The notes under the pieces were generated by a model that was given only the letters and a program-made list of their open reading frames with translations, was not told the origin of the DNA and made no database searches. Position numbers and translations under genes: made by a program. From contig NEEC01000283.1 of the NCBI GenBank assembly GCA_002189035.1, forward strand, positions 1 through 29,218: 29,218 nt of DNA. Direction: 5' to 3'. The stretch comes from Utricularia gibba (Eukaryota; Streptophyta; Magnoliopsida; Lamiales; Lentibulariaceae). Numbering within the stretch: position 1 is the first letter of the stretch; the number at the start of each line of letters is the position of its first letter. Below, one piece after another: positions 1 to 13,044 of the stretch.

Positions 1-3000
1 AGCTGCCGAAAACCCAACGTTAATAAATGGATCACTTTTTTTGCCGGGCTACAAATGACTATGGGCCGAGCCGACCCGACCTCCGGCCCGATCCTGGTGC
101 CCCTCGAGAGCGCCTCCTCAAATATAAAAGCTTGTGGTTGAGAAAACCATTTGGGGTGCTCATGACATCCTAACTTCAATAAATGCATCACGATTTTCGT
201 CGAATAGGACCGATTGGGCTCAGGAGTCGAACAGAACCTTGGGTCCGGACGAACTTCCAAGAAAGCACCCACCCAAAAACGACAAGCTTTTCCTTCAGAA
301 ACATGTAGGCAGCTGCCGAAAACCCAACGTTAATAAATGGATCACTTTTTTTGCCGGGCTACAAATGACTATGGGCCCGAGCCGACCCGACCTCCGCCGA
401 TCCTGGTGCCCCTCGAGAGCGCCTCCTCAAATATAAAAGCTTGTGGATGAGAAAACCATTTGGGGTGCTCATGACATCCTAACTTCAATAAATGCATCAC
501 GATTTTCGTCGAATAGGACCCGATTGGGCTCAGGAGTCGAACCGAACCTTGGGTCCGGACGAACTTCCCAATGAAAGCACCCAACCAAAAAACGACAAGC
601 TTTTCCTTCAGAAACCATGTAGGCAGCTGCCGAAAACCAACGTTAATAAATGGATCACTTTTTTTGCCGGGCTACAAATGACTATGGCCCGAGCGACCCG
701 ACCTCCGGCCCGATCCTGGTGCCCCTCGAGAGCGCCTCCTCAAATATAAAGCTTGTGGTTGAGAAAACCATTTGGGGTGCTCATGACATCCTAACTTCAA
801 TAAATGCATCACGATTTTCGTCGAATAGGACCCGATTGGGCTCAGGAGTCGAACAGAACCTTGGGTCCGGAAACTTCCCAACGAAAGCACCCACCCAAAA
901 ACGACAAGCTTTTCCTTCAGAAACATGTAGGCAGCTGCCGAAAACCCAACGTTAATAAATGGATCACTTTTTTTGCCGGGCTACAAATGACTATGGGCCC
1001 GAGCCCGACCCGACTCCGGCCCGATCCTGGTGCCCTCGAGAGCGCCTCCTCAAATATAAAGCTTGTGGATGAGAAAACCATTTGGGGTGCTCATGACATC
1101 CTAACTTCAATAAATGCATCACGATTTTCGTCGAATAGGACCCGATTGGGCTCAGGAGTCGAACCGAACCTTGGGTCCGGATGAACTTCCCAATGAAAGC
1201 ACCCACCCAAAAACGACAAGCTTTTCCTTCAGAAACCATGTAGGCAGCTGCCGAAAACCCAACGTTAATAAATGGATCACTTTTTTTGCCGGGCTACAAA
1301 TGACTATGGGCCCGAGCCCGACCCGACCTCCGCCCGATCCTGGTGCCCCTCGAGAGCGCCTCCTCAAATATAAAGCTTGTGGATGAGAAAACCATTTGGG
1401 GTGCTCATGACATCCTAACTTCAATAAATGCATCACGATTTTCGTCGAATAGGACCCGATTGGGCTCAGGAGTCGAACCGAACCTTGGGTCCGGACGAAG
1501 TTCCCAATGAAAGCACCCAACCAAAAACGACAAGCTTTTCCTTCAGAAACCATGTAGGCAGCTGCCGAAAACCCAACGTTAATAAATGGATCACTTTTTT
1601 TGCCGGGCTACAAATGACTATGGGCCCGAGCCGACCCGACCTCCGGCCCGATCCTGGTGCCCCTCGAGAGCGCCTCCTCAAATATAAAGCTGTGGTTGAG
1701 AAAACCATTTGGGGTGCTCATGACATCCTAACTTCAATAAATGCATCACGATTTTCGTCGAATAGGACCCGATTGGGCTCAGGAGTCGAACGAACCTTGG
1801 GTCCGGACGAACTTCCCAACGAAAGCACCCACCAAAAACGACAAGCTTTTCCTTCAGAAACCATGTAGGCAGCTGCCGAAAACCCAACGTTAATAAATGG
1901 ATCACTTTTTTTCCGGGCTACAAATGACTATGGGCCCGAGCCGACCCGACCTCCGGCCCGATCCTGGTGCCCCTCGAGAGCGCCTCCTCAAATATAAAGC
2001 TTGTGGATGAGAAAACCATTTGGGGTGCTCATGACATCCTAACTTCAATAAATGCATCACGATTTTCGTCGAATAGGACCCGATTGGGCTCAGGAGTCGA
2101 ACAGAACCTTGGGTCCGGACGAACTTCCCAAGAAAGCACCCACCCAAAAACGACAAGCTTTTCCTTCAGAAACCATGTAGGCAGCTGCCGAAAACCCAAC
2201 GTTAATAAATGGATCACTTTTTTTTTTTGCCGGGCTACAAATGACTATGGCCCGAGCCCGACCCGACCTCCGGCCCGATCCTGGTGCCCCTCGAGAGCGC
2301 CTCCTCAAATATAAAGCTTGTGGATGAGAAAACCATTTGGGGTGCTCATGACATCCTAACTTCAATAAATGCATCACGATTTTCGTCGAATAGGACCCGA
2401 TTGGGCTCAGGAGTCGAACAGAACCTTGGGTCCGGATGAACTTCCCAACGAAAGCACCCACCCAAAAACGACAAGCTTTTCCTTCAGAAACAATGTAGGC
2501 AGCTGCCGAAAACCAACGTTAATAAATGGATCACTTTTTTTCCGGGCTACAAATGACTATGGGCCCGAGCCCGACCACCTCGGCCCGATCCTGGTGCCCC
2601 TCGAGAGCGCCTCCTCAAATATAAAGCTTGTGGATGAGAAAACCATTTGGGGTGCTCATGACATCCTAACTTCAATAAATGCATCACGATTTTCGTCGAA
2701 TAGGACCCGATTGGGCTCAGGAGTCGAACCGAACCTTGGGTCCGGACGAACTTCCCAAGAAAGCACCCAACCAAAAACGACAAGCTTTTCCTTCAGAAAC
2801 CATGTAGGCAGCTGCCGAAAACCCAACGTTAATAAATGGATCACTTTTTTTGCCGGGCTACAAATGACTATGGGCCCGAGACCCGACCTCCGGCCCGATC
2901 CTGGTGCCCCTCGAGAGCGCCTCCTCAAATATAAAGCTTGTGGTTGAGAAAACCATTTGGGGTGCTCATGACATCCTAACTTCAATAAATGCATCACGAT

Positions 3001-6000
3001 TTTCGTCGAATAGGACCCGATTGGGCTCAGGAGTCGAACGAACCTTGGGTCCGGATGAACTTCCCAACGAAAGCACCCACCCAAAAACGACAAGCTTTTC
3101 CTTCAGAAAAATGTAGGCAGCTGCCGAAACCCAACGTTAATAAATGGATCACTTTTTTTTTGCCGGCTACAAATGACTATGGGCCCGAGCCCGACCCGAC
3201 CTCCGCCCGATCCTGGTGCCCTCGAGAGCGCCTCCTCAAATATAAAGCTTGTGGATGAGAAAACCATTTGGGGTGCTCATGACATCCTAACTTCAATAAA
3301 TGCATCACGATTTTCGTCGAATAGGACCCGATTGGGCTCAGGAGTCGAACCGAACCTTGGGTCCGGACGAACTCCCAACGAAAGCACCCACCCAAAAACG
3401 ACAAGCTTTTCCTTCAGAAACATGTAGGCAGCTGCCGAAAACCCAACGTTAATAAATGGATCACTTTTTTTTGCCGGGCTACAAATGACTATGGGCCCGA
3501 GACCCGACCTCCGGCCCGATCCTGGTGCCCTCGAGAGCGCCTCCTCAAATAAAAAGCTTGTGGTTGAGAAAACCATTTGGGGTGCTCATGACATCCTAAC
3601 TTCAATAAATGCATCACGATTTTCGTCGAATAGGACCCGATTGGGCTCAGGAGTCGAACCGAACCTTGGGTCCGGACGAACTTCCCAACGAAAGCACCCA
3701 CCCAAAAACGACAAGCTTTTCCTTCAGAAAATGTAGGCAGCTGCCGAAAACCCAACGTTAATAAATGGATCACTTTTTTTGCCGGGCTACAAATGACTAT
3801 GGGCCGAGCCCGACCCGACCTCCGGCCCGATCCTGGTGCCCCTCGAGAGCGCCTCCTCAAATATAAAGCTTGTGGATGAGAAAACCATTTGGGGTGCTCA
3901 TGACATCCTAACTTCAATAAATGCATCACGATTTTCGTCGAATAGGACCCGATTGGGCTCAGGAGTCGAACCGAACCTTGGGTCCGGACGAACTTCCCAA
4001 GAAAGCACCCAACCAAAAACGACAAGCTTTTCCTTCAGAAACCATGTAGGCAGCTGCCGAAAACCCAACGTTAATAAATGGATCACTTTTTTTGCCGGGC
4101 TACAAATGACTATGGGCCCGAGACCCGACCTCCGGCCCGATCCTGGTGCCCCTCGAGAGCGCCTCCTCAAATATAAAGCTGTGGTTGAGAAAACCATTTG
4201 GGGTGCTCATGACATCCTAACTTCAATAAATGCATCACGATTTTCGTCGAATAGGACCCGATTGGGCTCAGGAGTCGAACCGAACCTTGGGTCCGGATGA
4301 ACTTCCCAACGAAAGCACCCACCCAAAAACGACAAGCTTTTCCTTCAGAAACATGTAGGCAGCTGCCGAAAACCCAACGTTAATAAATGGATCACTTTTT
4401 TTGCCGGGCTACAAATGACTATGGGCCCGAGCCCGACCCGACCTCCGGCCCGATCCTGGTGCCCTCGAGAGCGCCCCTCAAATAAAAAGCTTGTGGATGA
4501 GAAAACCATTTGGGGTGCTCATGACATCCTAACTTCAATAAATGCATCACGATTTTCGTCGAATAGGACCCGATTGGGCTCAGGAGTCGAACGAACCTTG
4601 GGTCCGGACGAACTTCCCAAGAAAGCACCCCAACCCAAAAACGACAAGCTTTTCCTTCAGAAACCATGTAGGCAGCTGCCGAAAACCCAACGTTAATAAA
4701 TGGATCACTTTTTTTGCCGGGCTACAAATGACTATGGGCCCGAGCCCGACCCGACCTCCGGCCGATCCTGGTGCCCTCGAGAGCGCCTCCTCAAATATAA
4801 AGCTTGTGGATGAGAAAACCATTTGGGGTGCTCATGACATCCTAACTTCAATAAATGCATCACGATTTTCGTCGAATAGGACCGATTGGGCTCAGGAGTC
4901 GAACCGAACCTTGGGTCCGGACGAACTTCCCAACGAAAGCACCCACCAAAAACGACAAGCTTTTCCTTCAGAAACCATGTAGGCAGCTGCCGAAAACCCA
5001 ACGTTAATAAATGGATCACTTTTTTTGCCGGGCTACAAATGACTATGGGCCGAGCCCGACCCGACCTCCGGCCCGATCCTGGTGCCCCTCGAGAGCGCCT
5101 CCTCAAATAAAAAGCTGTGGTTGAGAAAACCATTTGGGGTGCTCATGACATCCTAACTTCAATAAATGCATCACGATTTTCGTCGAATAGGACCCGATTG
5201 GGCTCAGGAGTCGAACAGAACCTTGGGTCCGGACGAACTTCCCAACGAAAGCACCCACCCAAAAACGACAAGCTTTTCCTTCAGAAACATGTAGGCAGCT
5301 GCCGAAAACCCAACGTTAATAAATGGATCACTTTTTTTGCCGGGCTACAAATGACTATGGGCCCGAGCCCGACCCGACCTCCGGCCCGATCCTGGTGCCC
5401 TCGAGAGCGCCTCCTCAAATAAAAGCTGTGGATGAGAAAACCATTTGGGGTGCTCATGACATCCTAACTTCAATAAATGCATCACGATTTTCGTCGAATA
5501 GGACCGATTGGGCTCAGGAGTCGAACAGAACCTTGGGTCCGGATGAACTTCCCAACGAAAGCACCCACCAAAAAACGACAAGCTTTTCCTTCAGAAAATG
5601 TAGGCAGCTGCCGAAAACCAACGTTAATAAATGGATCACTTTTTTTGCCGGGCTACAAATGACTATGGGCCGAGCCCGACCCGACCTCCGGCCCGATCCT
5701 GGTGCCCTCGAGAGCGCCTCCTCAAATATAAAGCTTGTGGATGAGAAAACCATTTGGGGTGCTCATGACATCCTAACTTCAATAAATGCATCACGATTTT
5801 CGTCGAATAGGACCCGATTGGGCTCAGGAGTCGAACCGAACCTTGGGTCCGGACGAACTTCCAATGAAAGCACCCAACCAAAAACGACAAGCTTTTCCTT
5901 CAGAAACCATGTAGGCAGCTGCCGAAAACCCAACGTTAATAAATGGATCACTTTTTTTGCCGGGCTACAAATGACTATGGGCCCGAGCGACCCGACCTCC

Positions 6001-7153
6001 GGCCCGATCCTGGTGCCCCTCGAGAGCGCCTCCTCAAATAAAAGCTGTGGTTGAGAAAACCATTTGGGGTGCTCATGACATCCTAACTTCAATAAATGCA
6101 TCACGATTTTCGTCGAATAGGACCCGATTGGGCTCAGGAGTCGAACAGAACCTTGGGTCCGGATGAACTTCCCAACGAAAGCACCCACCAAAAACGACAA
6201 GCTTTTCCTTCAGAAAAATGTAGGCAGCTGCCGAAAACCCAACGTTAATAAATGGATCACTTTTTTTGCCGGGCTACAAATGACTATGGGCCCGAGCCCG
6301 ACCGACCTCCGCCCGATCCTGGTGCCCCTCGAGAGCGCCTCCTCAAATATAAAGCTTGTGGATGAGAAAACCATTTGGGGTGCTCATGACATCCTAACTT
6401 CAATAAATGCATCACGATTTTCGTCGAATAGGACCGATTGGGCTCAGGAGTCGAACCGAACCTTGGGTCCGGACGAACTTCCCAACGAAAGCACCCACCA
6501 AAAACGACAAGCTTTTCCTTCAGAAACCATGTAGGCAGCTGCCGAAAACCCAACGTTAATAAATGGATCACTTTTTTGCCGGGCTACAAATGACTATGGG
6601 CCCGAGGACCCGACCTCCGGCCCGATCCTGGTGCCCCTCGAGAGCGCCTCCTCAAATAAAAGCTGTGGTTGAGAAAACCATTTGGGGTGCTCATGACATC
6701 CTAACTTCAATAAATGCATCACGATTTTCGTCGAATAGGACCCGATTGGGCTCAGGAGTCGAACAGAACCTTGGGTCCGGATGAACTTCCCAACGAAAGC
6801 ACCCACCAAAAACGACAAGCTTTTCCTTCAGAAAATGTAGGCAGCTGCCGAAAACCCAACGTAATAAATGGATCACTTTTTTTGCCGGGCTACAAATGAC
6901 TATGGGCCCGAGCCGACCCGACCTCCGGCCCGATCCTGGTGCCCCTCGAGAGCGCCTCCTCAAATAAAAAGCTTGTGGATGAGAAAACCATTTGGGGTGC
7001 TCATGACATCCTAACTTCAATAAATGCATCACGATTTTCGTCGAATAGGACCCGATTGGGCTCAGGAGTCGAACCGAACCTTGGGTCCGGATGAACTTCC
7101 AACGAAAGCACCCACCAAAAACGACAAGCTTTTCCTTCAGAAACCATGTAGGC

Positions 7154-7467
7154 AGCTGCCGAAAACCCAACGTTAATAAATGGATCACTTTTTTTGCCGG
7201 GCTACAAATGACTATGGGCCCGAGCCGACCCGACCTCCGGCCCGATCCTGGTGCCCCTCGAGAGCGCCTCCTCAAATATAAAGCTTGTGGATGAGAAAAC
7301 CATTTGGGGTGCTCATGACATCCTAACTTCAATAAATGCATCACGATTTTCGTCGAATAGGACCCGATTGGGCTCAGGAGTCGAACCGAACCTTGGGTCC
7401 GGATGAACTTCCCAATGAAAGCACCCACCCAAAAACGACAAGCTTTTCCTTCAGAAACCATGTAGGC
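7154..7467 (+). repeat. Representative full-length monomer (314 bp)
   Basis: This copy keeps every landmark of the family and serves as a reference. It runs from AGCTGCCG to the base before the next AGCTGCCG. Its first ~240 bases look identical to the following monomer (7468-7777), which suggests recent local duplication. Restriction palindromes present once per typical monomer are CAGCTG (spanning the anchor), CTCGAG, TCATGA and ATGCAT. AAGCTT occurs twice, at 7281 and 7440, and splits the unit into two near-equal parts. CpG is not depleted: by eye there are about 20 CpGs per unit, near the number expected for this base composition. The monomer start is an arbitrary phase chosen for convenience; the biologically natural start may be the AAGCTT that begins each half. 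Confidence 0.95.
7281..7439 (+). repeat. Half-monomer H1 (159 bp) of the reference copy
   Basis: H1 runs from AAGCTTGTGG to the base before the next AAGCTT. It aligns in direct orientation with H2 (7440-7594). Both begin AAGCTT, both carry AGAAA(A)CCAT about 15 bp in, and both carry AATAAATG-C/G-ATCAC at offset 50 in H1 (7331-7344) and offset 49 in H2 (7489-7502), with 13 of 14 bases shared. Both then have TGGGCYC followed by a GA-C-rich stretch, and both end with an AGAGC/AAAGC-type block at offset ~135 followed by an A-rich run. By eye, identity is about two thirds over the first 75 positions and lower in the centre. H1 alone carries GGAGTCGAACC (7377-7387), which is a B-box-like sequence on the minus strand. 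Confidence 0.85.
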
Positions 7468-7594
7468 AGCTGCCGAAAACCCAACGTTAATAAATGGATC
7501 ACTTTTTTTGCCGGGCTACAAATGACTATGGGCCCGAGCCGACCCGACCTCCGGCCCGATCCTGGTGCCCCTCGAGAGCGCCTCCTCAAATATA
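7440..7594 (+). repeat. Half-monomer H2 (155 bp), spanning the monomer anchor
   Basis: H2 runs from AAGCTTTTCC, through AGCTGCCG, to the base before the next AAGCTTGTGG at 7595. It is the diverged direct partner of H1. The shared core AATAAATGGATCAC sits at 7489-7502, and CGAGAGCGCCTCCTCAAA (from 7573) matches the AAAGCACCCACCCAAAAA block of H1 with interspersed substitutions. H2 contains the C-rich, CpG-rich block and, in most copies, the T-run after ATCAC; H1 has a shorter ATTTTCG there. The A-rich end of H2 (AAATATAAAGC or AAATAAAAGC) is one of the most variable stretches of the family and separates the two monomer classes described below. Confidence 0.85.
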
Positions 7595-10500
7595 AAGCTT
7601 GTGGATGAGAAAACCATTTGGGGTGCTCATGACATCCTAACTTCAATAAATGCATCACGATTTTCGTCGAATAGGACCCGATTGGGCTCAGGAGTCGAAC
7701 CGAACCTTGGGTCCGGACGAACTTCCCAACGAAAGCACCCCAAAAACGACAAGCTTTTCCTTCAGAAACATGTAGGCAGCTGCCGAAAACCCAACGTTAA
7801 TAAATGGATCACTTTTTTTGCCGGGCTACAAATGACTATGGGCCCGAGCCCGACCGACCTCCGGCCCGATCCTGGTGCCCCTCGAGAGCGCCTCCTCAAA
7901 TAAAAGCATGTGGTTGAGAAAACCATTTGGGGTGCTCATGACATCCTAACTTCAATGCATCGATTTTCGTCGAATAGGACCCGATTGGGCTCAGGAGTCG
8001 AACCGAACCTTGGGTCCGGACGAACTTCCCAACGAAAGCACCCACCAAAAACGACAAGCTTTTCCTTCAGAAACCATGTAGGCAGCTGCCGAAAACCCAA
8101 CGTTAATAAATGGATCACTTTTTTTGCCGGGCTACAAATGACTATGGGCCCGAGCCCGACCCGACCTCCGGCCCGATCCTGGTGCCCCTCGAGAGCGCCT
8201 CCTCAAATATAAAGCTTGTGGATGAGAAAACCATTTGGGGTGCTCATGACATCCTAACTTCAATAAATGCATCACGATTTTCGTCGAATAGGACCCGATT
8301 GGGCTCAGGAGTCGAACCGAACCTTGGGTCCGGACGAACTTCCCAATGAAAGCACCAACCAAAAAACGACAAGCTTTTCCTTCAGAAACCATGTAGGCAG
8401 CTGCCGAAAACCCAACGTTAATAAATGGATCACTTTTTTGCCGGGCTACAAATGACTATGGGCCCGAGCCGACCACCTCGGCCCGATCCTGGTGCCCCTC
8501 GAGAGCGCCTCCTCAAATAAAAAGCTTGTGGATGAGAAAACCATTTGGGGTGCTCATGACATCCTAACTTCAATAAATGCATCACGATTTTCGTCGAATA
8601 GGACCCGATTGGGCTCAGGAGTCGAACAAACCTTGGGTCCGGATGAACTTCCCAACGAAAGCACCCACCCAAAAACGACAAGCTTTTCCTTCAGAAACCA
8701 TGTAGGCAGCTGCCGAAAACCCAACGTTAATAAATGGATCACTTTTTTTGCCGGGCTACAAATGACTATGGGCCCGAGCCCGACCGACCTCCGGCCCGAT
8801 CCTGGTGCCCCTCGAGAGCGCCTCCTCAAATAAAAAGCTGTGGATGAGAAAACCATTTGGGGTGCTCATGACATCCTAACTTCAATAAATGCATCACGAT
8901 TTTCGTCGAATAGGACCCGATTGGGCTCAGGAGTCGAACAGAACCTTGGGTCCGGATGAACTTCCCAACGAAAGCACCCAACCAAAAACGACAAGCTTTT
9001 CCTTCAGAAACCATGTAGGCAGCTGCCGAAAACCCAACGTTAATAAATGGATCACTTTTTTTCCGGGCTACAAATGACTATGGGCCCGAGCCGACCCGAC
9101 CTCCGGCCCGATCCTGGTGCCCTCGAGAGCGCCTCCTCAAATATAAAGCTTGTGGATGAGAAAACCATTTGGGGTGCTCATGACATCCTAACTTCAATAA
9201 ATGCATCACGATTTTCGTCGAATAGGACCCGATTGGGCTCAGGAGTCGAACAAACCTTGGGTCCGGATGAACTTCCCAACGAAAGCACCACCCAAAAACG
9301 ACAAGCTTTTCCTTCAGAAACCATGTAGGCAGCTGCCGAAAACCCAACGTTAATAAATGGATCACTTTTTTTCCGGGCTACAAATGACTATGGGCCGAGC
9401 CGACCCGACCTCCGGCCCGATCCTGGTGCCCTCGAGAGCGCCTCCTCAAATAAAAAGCTGTGGTTGAGAAAACCATTTGGGGTGCTCATGACATCCTAAC
9501 TTCAATAAATGCATCACGATTTTCGTCGAATAGGACCCGATTGGGCTCAGGAGTCGAACAGAACCTTGGGTCCGGATGAACTTCCCAATGAAAGCACCCA
9601 CCAAAAACGACAAGCTTTTCCTTCAGAAACAATGTAGGCAGCTGCCGAAAACCCAACGTTAATAAATGGATCACTTTTTTTGCCGGGCTACAAATGACTA
9701 TGGGCCCGAGCCCGACCCGACCTCCGGCCCGATCCTGGTGCCCCTCGAGAGCGCCTCCTCAAATATAAAGCTTGTGGATGAGAAAACCATTTGGGGTGCT
9801 CATGACATCCTAACTTCAATAAATGCATCACGATTTTCGTCGAATAGGACCCGATTGGGCTCAGGAGTCGAACCGAACCTTGGGTCCGGACGAACTTCCC
9901 AATGAAAGCACCCACCAAAAACGACAAGCTTTTCCTTCAGAAACCATGTAGGCAGCTGCCGAAACCCAACGTTAATAAATGGATCACTTTTTTTTCCCGG
10001 GCTACAAATGACTATGGGCCCGAGCCCGACCCGACCTCCGGCCCGATCCTGGTGCCCCTCGAGAGCGCCTCCTCAAATATAAAGCTTGTGGATGAGAAAA
10101 CCATTTGGGGTGCTCATGACATCCTAACTTCAATAAATGCATCACGATTTTCGTCGAATAGGACCCGATTGGGCTCAGGAGTCGAACCGAACCTTGGGTC
10201 CGGATGAACTTCCCAACGAAAGCACCCACCCAAAAACGACAAGCTTTTCCTTCAGAAACAATGTAGGCAGCTGCCGAAAACCCAACGTTAATAAATGGAT
10301 CACTTTTTTTGCCGGGCTACAAATGACTATGGGCCCGAGCCGACCCGACCTCCGGCCCGATCCTGGTGCCCCTCGAGAGCGCCTCCTCAAATATAAAGCT
10401 TGTGGATGAGAAAACCATTTGGGGTGCTCATGACATCCTAACTTCAATAAATGCATCACGATTTTCGTCGAATAGGACCCGATTGGGCTCAGGAGTCGAA

Positions 10501-12142
10501 CCGAACCTTGGGTCCGGACGAACTTCCAATGAAAGCACCCAACCAAAAACGACAAGCTTTTCCTTCAGAAACCATGTAGGCAGCTGCCGAAAACCCAACG
10601 TTAATAAATGGATCACTTTTTTTGCCGGGCTACAAATGACTATGGGCCGAGCCCGACCCGACCTCCGGCCCGATCCTGGTGCCCCTCGAGAGCGCCTCCT
10701 CAAATATAAAGCTTGTGGATGAGAAAACCATTTGGGGTGCTCATGACATCCTAACTTCAATAAATGCATCACGATTTTCGTCGAATAGGACCCGATTGGG
10801 CTCAGGAGTCGAACAGAACCTTGGGTCCGGATGAACTTCCCAACGAAAGCACCCACCCAAAAACGACAAGCTTTTCCTTCAGAAACAATGTAGGCAGCTG
10901 CCGAAAACCCAACGTTAATAAATGGATCACTTTTTTTGCCGGGCTACAAATGACTATGGGCCCGAGCCCGACCGACCTCCGGCCGATCCTGTGCCCCTCG
11001 AGAGCGCCTCCTCAAATAAAAAGCTTGTGGATGAGAAAACCATTTGGGGTGCTCATGACATCCTAACTTCAATAAATGCATCACGATTTTCGTCGAATAG
11101 GACCGATTGGGCTCAGGAGTCGAACCGAACCTTGGGTCCGGATGAACTTCCCAACGAAAGCACCCACCCAAAAACGACAAGCTTTTCCTTCAGAAACAAT
11201 GTAGGCAGCTGCCGAAAACCCAACGTTAATAAATGGATCACTTTTTTTGCCGGGCTACAAATGACTATATGGGCCCGAGCCGACCGACCTCCGGCCCGAT
11301 CCTGTGCCCCGAGAGCGCCTCCTCAAATAAAAAGCTTGTGGTTGAGAAAACCATTTGGGGTGCTCATGACATCCTAACTTCAATAAATGCATCACGATTT
11401 TCGTCGAATAGGACCCGATTGGGCTCAGGAGTCGAACCGAACCTTGGGTCCGGATGAACTTCCCAACGAAAGCACCCACCCAAAAACGACAAGCTTTTCC
11501 TTCAGAAACAATGTAGGCAGCTGCCGAAAACCCAACGTTAATAAATGGATCACTTTTTTTTGCCGGGCTACAAATGACTATGGGCCGAGCCGACCCGACC
11601 TCCGCCCGATCCTGGTGCCCTCGAGAGCGCCTCCTCAAATATAAAGCTTGTGGATGAGAAAACCATTTGGGGTGCTCATGACATCCTAACTTCAATAAAT
11701 GCATCACGATTTTCGTCGAATAGGACCCGATTGGGCTCAGGAGTCGAACAGAACCTTGGGTCCGGATGAACTTCCCAACGAAAGCACCCACCAAAAACGA
11801 CAAGCTTTTCCTTCAGAAACCATGTAGGCAGCTGCCGAAAACCCAACGTTAATAAATGGATCACTTTTTTTGCCGGGCTACAAATGACTATGGGCCCGAG
11901 CCCGACCCGACCTCCGGCCCGATCCTGGTGCCCCTCGAGAGCGCCTCCTCAAATATAAAGCTTGTGGATGAGAAAACCATTTGGGGTGCTCATGACATCC
12001 TAACTTCAATAAATGCATCACGATTTTCGTCGAATAGGACCGATTGGGCTCAGGAGTCGAACAGAACCTTGGGTCCGGATGAACTTCCCAACGAAAGCAC
12101 CCACCAAAAACGACAAGCTTTTCCTTCAGAAACCATGTAGGC

Positions 12143-13044
12143 AGCTGCCGAAAACCCAACGTTAATAATGGATCACTTTTTTTGCCGGGCTACAAATGAC
12201 TATGGCCCGAGCCGACCGACCTCCGGCCCGATCCTGGTGCCCCTCGAGAGCGCCTCCTCAAATATAAAGCTTGTGGATGAGAAAACCATTTGGGGTGCTC
12301 ATGACATCCTAACTTCAAAATGCATCACGATTTTCGTCGAATAGGACCCGATTGGGCTCAGGAGTCGAACCGAACCTTGGGTCCGAAATTCCAACGAAAG
12401 CACCCACCCAAAAACGACAAGCTTTTCCTTCAGAAACAATGTAGGCAGCTGCCGAAAACCCAACGTTAATAAATGGATCACTTTTTTGCCGGGCTACAAA
12501 TGACTATGGGCCCGAGCGACCGACCTCCGGCCCGATCCTGTGCCCCTCGAGAGCGCCTCCTCAAATAAAAGCTTGTGGATGAGAAAACCATTTGGGCTCA
12601 TGACATCCTAACTTCAATAAATGCATCACGATTTTCGTCGAATAGGACCCGATTGGGCTCAGGAGTCGAACCGAACCTTGGGTCCGGATGAATTCCCGAA
12701 AGCACCACCAAAAACGACAAGCTTTTCCTTCAGAAACCATGTAGGCAGCTGCCGAAAACCCAACGGGATCACTTTTTTGCCGGGCTACAAATGACTATGG
12801 GCCGAGCCGACGACCTCCGGCCCGATCCTGTGCCCTCGAGAGCGCCTCCTCAAATAAAAAGCTTGTGGTTGAGAAAACCATTTGGGGTGCTCATGACATC
12901 CTAACTTCAATAAATGCATCACGATTTTCGTCGAATAGGACCCGATTGGGCTCAGGAGTCGAACGAACCTTGGGTCCGGATGAACTTCCCAACGAAAGCA
13001 CCCAACCAAAAACGACAAGCTTTTCCTTCAGAAACAATGTAGGC
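12143..13044 (+). repeat. Three shortened monomers (304, 300, 298 bp) near the end of the left domain
   Basis: These copies start at 12143, 12447 and 12747 and are shorter than their neighbours through several independent small deletions. The copy at 12143 lacks bases in ACTTCAATAAATGC (12314) and around GGATGAAC (12385). The copy at 12447 lacks GGTG in the TTTGGGGTGCTCATG segment (12590) and carries a shortened GAATTCCCGAAAG (12690). The copy at 12747 has lost the TTAATAAAT stretch after AACG (12765). The erosion leads into the scrambled zone that follows, so these may be the outer part of a poorly homogenised interval. Uncorrected read error is an alternative for one-base changes but not for the 4-9 base losses. 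Confidence 0.85.

Noticed and set aside
7295-7420. CENP-B box-like sequence around TTTTCGTCGAATAGGAC and on the opposite strand
   Set aside because: TTCGNNNNA is present, but the required CGGG at the end is not matched in either orientation, so the box is not supported.
7370-7440. Complete tRNA gene on the minus strand
   Set aside because: Only a B-box-like stretch is present; no acceptable A box, anticodon arm or acceptor stem could be traced.
7281-7445. Inverted repeat AAAGCTTGT ... ACAAGCTTT flanking the H1 half, as if it were a small transposon
   Set aside because: AAGCTT is itself a palindrome and the flanking homology between the halves is direct, so the direct duplication explains it better. 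There is no target-site duplication or coding capacity.
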